In this document: positions 58,111 to 64,000 of the stretch, piece by piece | How positions within the stretch are numbered: the stretch's first letter is position 1 | How the letters are laid out: the number at the start of each line of letters is the position of its first letter | Assembly: GCF_029962835.1 (NCBI RefSeq) | Contig: NC_080588.1 | Location: 14,588,001 to 14,652,000 of the forward strand | Source of the DNA: Magnolia sinica | Lineage: Eukaryota > Streptophyta > Magnoliopsida > Magnoliales > Magnoliaceae | Reading direction: 5' to 3' | Length of the DNA stretch: 64,000 nucleotides | Notes under the pieces: generated by a model | Told to the model about the DNA's origin: nothing | What the model saw: only the letters and a program-made list of their open reading frames with translations | Databases searched by the model: none | Program-made: the position numbers and the translations under genes

Positions 58111-58253
58111 AGATACATCTCATTAAGGTGGGGTCCATGTCCAATGGACTGGACGGTTGTGACATAACACATACCCATGATCAGGCCCACAGAACTTGTT
58201 GACGTTGACACAACAACTGAATTGCTGGTGGGGTCCACATAATTGGACATCAT

Positions 58254-58580
58254 CACTACCAGAAAAATGGGCAAAGGTTATGGATAAAATCCGTAGCCAT
58301 AGACCTATGGCTACAGTTCTAGTTCGTAGCATGTCCATGGCACGACCGTAGTCGTAGGTGCCGTAACAATAGGTCTGGAACCTATAGCTACGGATTTAAT
58401 CCGTCGCTATAGTTTACAACAGCTACAGATATAATCCGTAGCAATTATACTTGTAGCGATAACCATAAACAGCTACGGATATTATTTATAGCTAAAAGTC
58501 CGTAGCAATATACCAAATTTTAAAATGGCTACAGCTGTCAGATTACTGGCTACGGTCAATATCCGTAGCTATTTCGTATA
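58254..58580. mobile_element. CACTA transposon left end (TIR CACTACCAGAAAAATGGG)
   Basis: CACTACCAGAAAAATGGG opens the segment, followed by about 14 copies of ATCCGTAGC or GCTACGGAT in both orientations up to 58572. It cuts the gypsy LTR at 58253, so it inserted after that LTR. The interior continues into (TA)n and then exons of SMC4 on the minus strand. No right end was found in the window. Confidence 0.85.
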
Positions 58581-58769
58581 TTAAAAAAAAAAAATATATA
58601 TATATATATATATAATCATTTGTTCATTCAATTACCACCTGCATAATCATTCATTCATTCCATTACAATCAATTACAATCATTCATTCATTCAATTACAA
58701 TCATTCATTCATTTAATTACAATCCTTCATTCAATTAAATACAATTACAATTACAATAATGCTAAAAAT

Positions 58770-59093
58770 ATAAATCTTTGACTTCATTAGAGAAATTTTC
58801 TCGACTTCACCCTGAAATTTCAATGATAAAGAATTGAAAGAAAAGATATATTTTGATGGTATGATATTTTTTTCCCAAGTAAATAGGCCTTTTTCAGCCA
58901 TCAGCCCATCACTCACCTGAAGAATCAAAAACCGATTGTTATCCAAGTCCACTCCTTTTCCTTTCAATTTCTTAGTGACCTCTGTAAAATTACTTCCACG
59001 GTCATTTATGTAGTACTTTGAAGAGTTGTCTCGAAATGCAACTCTAATAATGACAAAGTCACTTCCTGCAACAGCTTCGTATATTCCATCATT
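58770..59093 (-). pseudogene. Captured SMC4 (condensin) exons
   Basis: Exon 1 (59093-58917) reads YEAVAGSDFVIIRVAFRDNS, SKYYINDRGSNFTEVTKKLK and GKGVDLDNNRFLILQ to a CAG|GTGAGT donor. After a 105 bp intron ending TTGAAATTTCAG, exon 2 begins GEVEKISLMKSK at 58811 and soon loses similarity near 58770. This is the N-terminal head region of SMC4, the condensin ATPase subunit, where GVDLDNNRFLILQGEVEQISLMKPK is highly conserved. Walker A, hinge and Walker B parts are absent. The exon is free of stops. It sits 180 bases inside a CACTA left end, so capture by that transposon is the simplest reading. Confidence 0.85.
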
Positions 59094-59252
59094 CTACAAA
59101 TAGTCATGGCATTCATAAATCGGAGTGACCATTGGGGGAAAGAAAGACAATGTGAAAGAAGTGCATCATGTATAAACATTTTCTTTTTTATTCTTAATGA
59201 ATTAATAAAAAATCAAAGAGGAATGAAATTGACACAAAAGGAATGGTCTCAC

Positions 59253-59367
59253 CATATGGTTTGTAGGGCCAAAATAAACATCTGGACAATTTCCGCAACG
59301 AGGACCATCGGTAGCACAAGTACCCACTTCCCAAGTGGAATAGATACTGACCACGAGTATCTATGAC
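59253..59367 (-). pseudogene. Exon-like Cys-rich piece, unknown gene
   Basis: A TTTTTCAG acceptor at 59367 and an ATATG|GTGAGA donor at 59253 bound a 115 bp stretch. One frame is open after its first few bases and reads YSTWEVGTCATDGPRCGNCP then DVYFGPTNHM. The regular Cys/Gly/Pro spacing looks like true protein sequence. I do not recognise the family. It lies upstream of the SMC4 exons on the same strand but does not match SMC4, so it would be a second captured gene. Confidence 0.4.
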
Positions 59368-60929
59368 CTGAAAAATGTACAAGTAGAGTTGACCATCATG
59401 AAAAGAAAATCTCCATTTGCTTGTCAACTACAAGTAGGACATGCCAGTGATTAGTGGCAATGCCTCGAGTTCTAGATAGTTTCTAGGGTATACAGTGCAT
59501 CACGTTATATAGAGAAAAGATCACCATCAGAAAATGATCTAATGATGTTCAGAAGCAGATTCACCGCCTGCTAGAAATTTGCACCTTCTTGGTAGAGCCC
59601 AGCTGAGGAAGGGAAAGAGGTTTGCTAAGCTCACATGCATGTATAAGTGAGCTAATGCACATACTACCACATGCTGGCATGGCAGACAAGTGTAATATCC
59701 AACCCATCCATCAGAAGGGTAAACTATAGATTCCGTATCCCAAGAATTAGGTCAATCCTCTAGTCGAGCCACAATCAACTGAATGAATGTATAGCTGTGA
59801 AAGACCTGTCTGAAGTTTTCTCACACATCCACTTATTTCTAATATCATGGCACAACTACTGAGCAGGCCACCTTTATCTTTCACTAGTAGCATCTATGCA
59901 TCCACATGATGAGTGGGGCTTGGATATTTTACCTATGTGCCGAGCTGGCATATATGGAGGTGCATGCATTAGCTGACTTGCACATGCATGTCAGCTTAGA
60001 AAAGCTCTGACGGGGAATGCCCGGAACATGGTTAAAAGATCCAACTGTGTCCCATAAATCATGCTAGTCTTATAGCTATCCTCCTTTCAATTTGAGTGAT
60101 TATTTACTCAATGGTGGTACTAAAATACAGATATGGATATGGGTACCTGGTACCACAAGTGCAGTGTGGCAAAACTGAAATTTCGAGGGTAAGTTGGTAA
60201 TAGCAGCACTAGTATGCACGCCTTTACTAAAAACTTCCTAGATCTCCAAGAAATAGTAGTCTGGGAAGGAGAAAAAAAAAACAATGGCCATATGTATGGT
60301 GCATGTTGAGGTGCCCATAAATGTGGTGGTATTAATGAAGACCTGAGTCCAGGACTAGCCAACCAGCCTGTGAACTAAAAAGTAAGGCTCAGGTTGGTTC
60401 CCAATCACTAGTAAATACTCATCACACCAATGTTAATACACACACACACACACAGAGTTTAAGGGGTTTCTAGTCTCAGATTCAGTGCAGAATCCACATC
60501 CAATTCTTAGAATGGAGAGTTTGTACCATGAGAGCAGATAGAATGCAGAATCCACATCTAATTCTCAGATTCAGTGCACAATTCAATTGCAAATGAGTCT
60601 GGATCACCTACCATATGGTATGCTTGAATAACCATCAGTCCAGCCTATCGATTGCCTATGTTAGAAAGTAACTTCTATCAGGAAAACTACATTTAGAATA
60701 TGAAGAGATGCTCTTATGCTTTCTTAGCACAACAAGTTATAAAGTATTCTTATGGGGACACTAACATAGGTCGATTCATTGATTTAGTCTGTTCATTAGG
60801 TCTGACTCATTTTTTGTGGGAAAAGATCGCATAATTCGACCAATACCCAACCATTTGATTAATGGCCTTTAATATGGACAATCGACATCATTTACACAAA
60901 AATAGGCCTAATCAGTGTTGATCATCATT
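59368..60929. other. Unassigned, presumed CACTA interior
   Basis: No protein homology recognised. (AC)n at 60438-60453. GCAGAATCCACATCxAATTCT is repeated at about 60487 and 60545. Confidence 0.4.
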
Positions 60930-61005
60930 CACTACAAGAAAAGGGGGCTTTAACCTCAGTTCAAAACTGTGGCTGAAAAGGTTAAAAACTGAGGCTAAAG
61001 CCTTT
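60930..61005. mobile_element. CACTA transposon left end, same subfamily as 25998
   Basis: CACTACAAGAAAAGGGGG and the following 65 bases match the 25998 terminus at about 90%. It includes AAAGGTTAAAAACTGAGGCT. The subterminal repeats stop at about 61003, so this end is shortened. A captured cyclin fragment lies 300 bases inward. Confidence 0.85.
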
Positions 61006-61304
61006 TGCACAAACATAGAAATATCATAGAAAGTAACATTTACGTGAATGCCAACTAAACATCCAACTGCAATTAAATTGTGTCGTATGACATCGAACCT
61101 ACCAATTTAGGTAAGAAAATATCCATTAGGCAAGCATTCGAATTACATTTCGGCAACTGCCATTATGTCAAGAAAATCCAATGAAACATTCAATCTGCCA
61201 TTTGTCAATTGATAGTCACTGAGTTGCATATCAGTTGCATATCAGCCAATTTTTTAGATTCTCATAGAATATTGTTAAGAAAACGTGATTCGAGAGTCCC
61301 TCAC

Positions 61305-61760
61305 CTCGATTATCTAGTTCACCGTCAGCAGCCACTGCTAGAGCATGACATCTCTATACTCTATTGTTAGGCCGTATTCCTTGGCATAGTCGTGCCGATA
61401 CTCGTGTCTCCTCTCCCCGTTCCTGAGCTTTTTGTAGCTCTCTTCATGCTCTTCATTTTTGAACCTCAAAAGCTAAAAATTACAATATCATTTTAGACAA
61501 TATAAATACAAAACAACTAAAAAAAATAAAGAAATTTTATGGAAATCGAAGATCTAACCGTAAATTCGTCAGAGTATTCGTCTTCGATTCCATCATACGC
61601 TCCAAATTCCAGACGCGAGCTCGACCTCAACAACCACTTCGTGTATTGTAAAAATAGCAAAAAACAGACTGACAGAGTGGAATTACAGCCGGATGTTTCT
61701 GAATCAACCGACGACTCTCCTAGGATCGACGAAAGCAACGGCTGAGAAAACTCAACATAC
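61305..61760 (-). pseudogene. Captured SDS-type (meiotic) cyclin exons
   Basis: Exon 2 (61472-61305), after TAATTTTTAG, reads LLRFKNEEHEESYKKLRNGE then RRHEYRHDYAKEYGLTIEYR and reaches an IIE|GTGAGG donor. Two TAG codons near its end stand where cyclins have codons of the LQQRLLMVNWIIE type. The exon before it (about 61760-61559) reads SILGESSVDSETSG and FGAYDGIEDEYSDEFT to an ACG|GTTAGA donor. This resembles plant cyclin SDS (SOLO DANCERS) just before and into the cyclin N-box, where Arabidopsis has YLMLRERERSHAYMRD. SDS acts in meiotic recombination. The cyclin box proper is missing. Lies just inside the CACTA end at 60930. Confidence 0.68.
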
Positions 61761-64000
61761 TCTCCTCTGAATTTTTACCGCGACTAAACATCTCTGACCA
61801 TCCAATTGTCGCGAGTTTTGCAGCTGAATGGAGACTGCTGCTCATTATTTGAGCTAACCATCTCCCTTTTAGGCAACTAATCAGATGACTATGAGTCTGA
61901 TTGAGTTACATTCTAAGGTCCAGCCATCCATGATCCATGTGGTAGCCACCAAGCTGATAGTCTCGGTTGCCATACACAAGTGCTCTCATTTTTCAGGCCA
62001 CTAAAAGGATGACCATGACAGGCAATCAACTTGCTTTCTGAGCTCTGGCCATCCACAATCCGTGTGGTAGCCCATCAAATTGACAATCTACATTAACACA
62101 CATAAATGTCAGGCAACCTGCAAAAGTAAAAGAACATGAGAAGAATTCACATAATCAATATGTAAGGACTCTCATTTTAATTACTTCACCCCATGTATGT
62201 ATGAACTAGAAAATCCAAATCAAGAAGATGTATGTATAAGAAAGGGGTTTTCTAACATCCACCATGCAGGTGAACTACATTAATGTTCATGAGACAACAT
62301 GCTCATTCATCTGGACCATCCAATATCAGTTTGCTTCTTGGATAAGGCTTGCGATTCATGCAATTTAGATGCCTCTTAACTATCCGATCAGTGGTGTTTT
62401 GTGGATCCTTATTGAACAGCCAGGAGTTGGGTGAATGATAAATATGATAATCCGGCAACTGCCACATTTAGGCTACGATCCATCAAGAGGTGACCTATGA
62501 ATTGGACAATCAAAGCTTGAAATACATTCGCCCATGTCAACCCAATTTTGACGCATCAGCAAATCACAAAAATAAAAAATAAAAAAATTAATTTTTTTTA
62601 AAAAAAGAACAAACAAACAAACAAACAAAAGAAAAGTTCCATTGGATAACTTCAATCAAAAAAATACTACATGGCTAGTGATGACTAGTCTAGGTCAGGA
62701 TAGTTAGCATTTTTTTTAAACGAAGGATTAGTTTAAACAAACAAACCATAAACAAATGGAATACCATTCCAGTGACATTTCTATCATCCCCATAACCGTT
62801 TATGGTGTTTCACTTAGCTAGTGCAAAATCTATATGATAAAGATATAAGAGCCAGCCTGTCCTTTACATCCTCAATTCAACTGAATGGTAACAAAATGAT
62901 AATCCCATAAGACTTACTTGACATTTCCTGGCAATGCAATAGAAATTTATCAGGCATCATGCTCTAGAAGACGAATTGAAACCCACTCCAAGCTCGTGAA
63001 AACCCACACCAATCTACACCAATGCCAAAATCCACACGTCTTTCTGTACCCTTTAACAAGAGCAGGTCATCCAAAAGAAACATCACACTTCTTTTCTTTC
63101 ATCAGTTCTTTTCTTCTGAAAATTGTGTTTTTATTTTCCATCAAACCAGGGGTTCCAAGAAAATTTTAAAAAGAAAAAGAAAATAAACAAAAAAAAATGT
63201 TTTCCACAAATCCAAACCTACATCTTCCAATTCAGCAAAAGATTCAAACAATAGCCAAAGGAATCAAACATACCTCGTCAAAATTTCATGATCTAGCAAA
63301 TATTGTGAACGTCCAACCCCGAACCTGCATTTCTCAAATGATTACTCAGATCAGCTCACCATTAAATAACCATAAACAGAAGGCATTGTAGTTGTTAACT
63401 CTCACTAACTCTTATAAGATTGGATGATTCTTGGCAGTAAATGCATAAAAATGTTGGAGCTAAACCTACAATACAATAGTAGTAAATCATTCAAATGCAG
63501 TGAAAATTTAAAACATTACTCAAATCCTCGCTACATTTTCTTAAACTTGGAAATCACATTATAAAGTTTGCTAATTCTATGATCTTTTTTTTTTCCGTCA
63601 AAACAAATAAAACAGTAAAGATTTATATATCCCACCTAAAACAAGATCGAAAAATGAAAAATATTCCATCAAAGAAGATCTGAAGCTAAATTCCAAGCAG
63701 AAATAGAGAAAAAAAAAACCCTAATTCAACTGTGGAAATCAGCAATTTCTGAACACACAAAAAAAGTAGAAAAAGAAAGAGCATATCAGATAGAAGTATA
63801 TATTTTTTATCTACAAAACATTGTCAAAGTGTTTTACTCATCAGAACCCACAATAGTCTCTACCAGAATAAGGAACACCACAATAGTCTCTACCAGAACC
63901 CATGTGAACAAATTTAAAAGTATGGCAATTCATCACTCAATGAAAAGAGTATAAATACCATTTCATGATTCAAAGAAGGGAACTCGAGGGTTTTCCTTAC
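61761..64000. other. Unassigned
   Basis: No recognisable protein, RNA gene or element border. A possible tiny exon with CAG acceptor and GAG|GTATGT donor (minus, about 63329-63273) could not be linked to a family. If the CACTA elements at 58254 and 60930 have right ends, they lie beyond this window. Confidence 0.4.

Larger units (their letters stand above)
54624..58253 (-). mobile_element. Ty3/gypsy (Tekay/Del-like) long LTR, minus orientation
   Basis: On the minus strand the block ends at 54624 with ATTTGGGGTGTGACA, a typical LTR 3' end. The part 55600-57640 is the inverted counterpart of about 53330-54330. For example, GAGTGGAAGAGACCTCATTA at 55704 pairs with the complement near 54245, and AAGGCCTAAGGGAAGGTCAC near 57450 pairs with the complement near 53510. 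It contains two large minisatellites. The other end is cut by a CACTA element at 58254. No coding part. Family as for 50943-54622. Confidence 0.68.

Overview
The window is nuclear DNA of a flowering plant. The evidence is split coding pieces with GT/AG splice borders, a CIN-type TCP transcription factor, plant CACTA and hAT transposon ends, plant LINE and LTR elements, and many (GA)n and (TA)n tracts. A MITE family with ends like GGGCCCACCATGATGTATG is very abundant. I associate it with magnoliid genomes, but that placement is a weak inference. Only one protein gene looks whole: a TCP5/13/17-like gene on the minus strand at 10107-11225. Nothing prokaryotic or organellar was seen.

Layout. 1-4120: unassigned DNA, a 245-330 bp direct duplication and a kinesin-14 gene fragment, closed by a CACTA right end. 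4121-8600: copia-type LTR debris and tandem repeats. 8600-13400: the TCP gene and its flanks. 13400-15450: a decayed tandem array. 15900-18440: MITE piece, copia solo LTR, CACTA left end. 18500-25520: a LINE 3' stub and a nearly full-length LINE, both on the minus strand, the larger with a 15 bp target duplication. 25998-28350: a CACTA end followed by exons of three unrelated host genes, all on the minus strand (DUF627/629 ubiquitin-hydrolase-related, TOR kinase, chorismate synthase). 29270-32080: unassigned exon-like pieces and a promoter-proximal exon damaged by a 53 bp duplication. 33150-33390: U2AF35 fragment. 34380-39550: LRR receptor-kinase fragment broken up by a LINE, a hAT element and a long-TIR element nested in the hAT. 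39600-43000: MITEs and a second hAT copy. 43390-58250: LTR retroelement wreckage, including two gypsy-like LTRs placed tail to tail. 58254-61760: two more CACTA ends, with fragments of SMC4 (condensin) and an SDS-type meiotic cyclin. 61760-64000: nothing recognised.

The most notable theme is host exon capture. At least three CACTA-type ends sit beside spliced fragments of host genes (kinesin-14; DUF627/629 + TOR + chorismate synthase; SMC4 and cyclin-SDS). Exon borders are preserved, which indicates DNA-level capture and not retrocopying. This matches the published Pack-CACTA idea, but the three-gene unit at 26.6-28.4 kb and the run of chromosome-segregation genes are worth checking. No complete CACTA element with both ends was seen, so element limits are inferred. 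The LTR elements are all broken fossils. All family calls come from reading the sequence; no database search was run.
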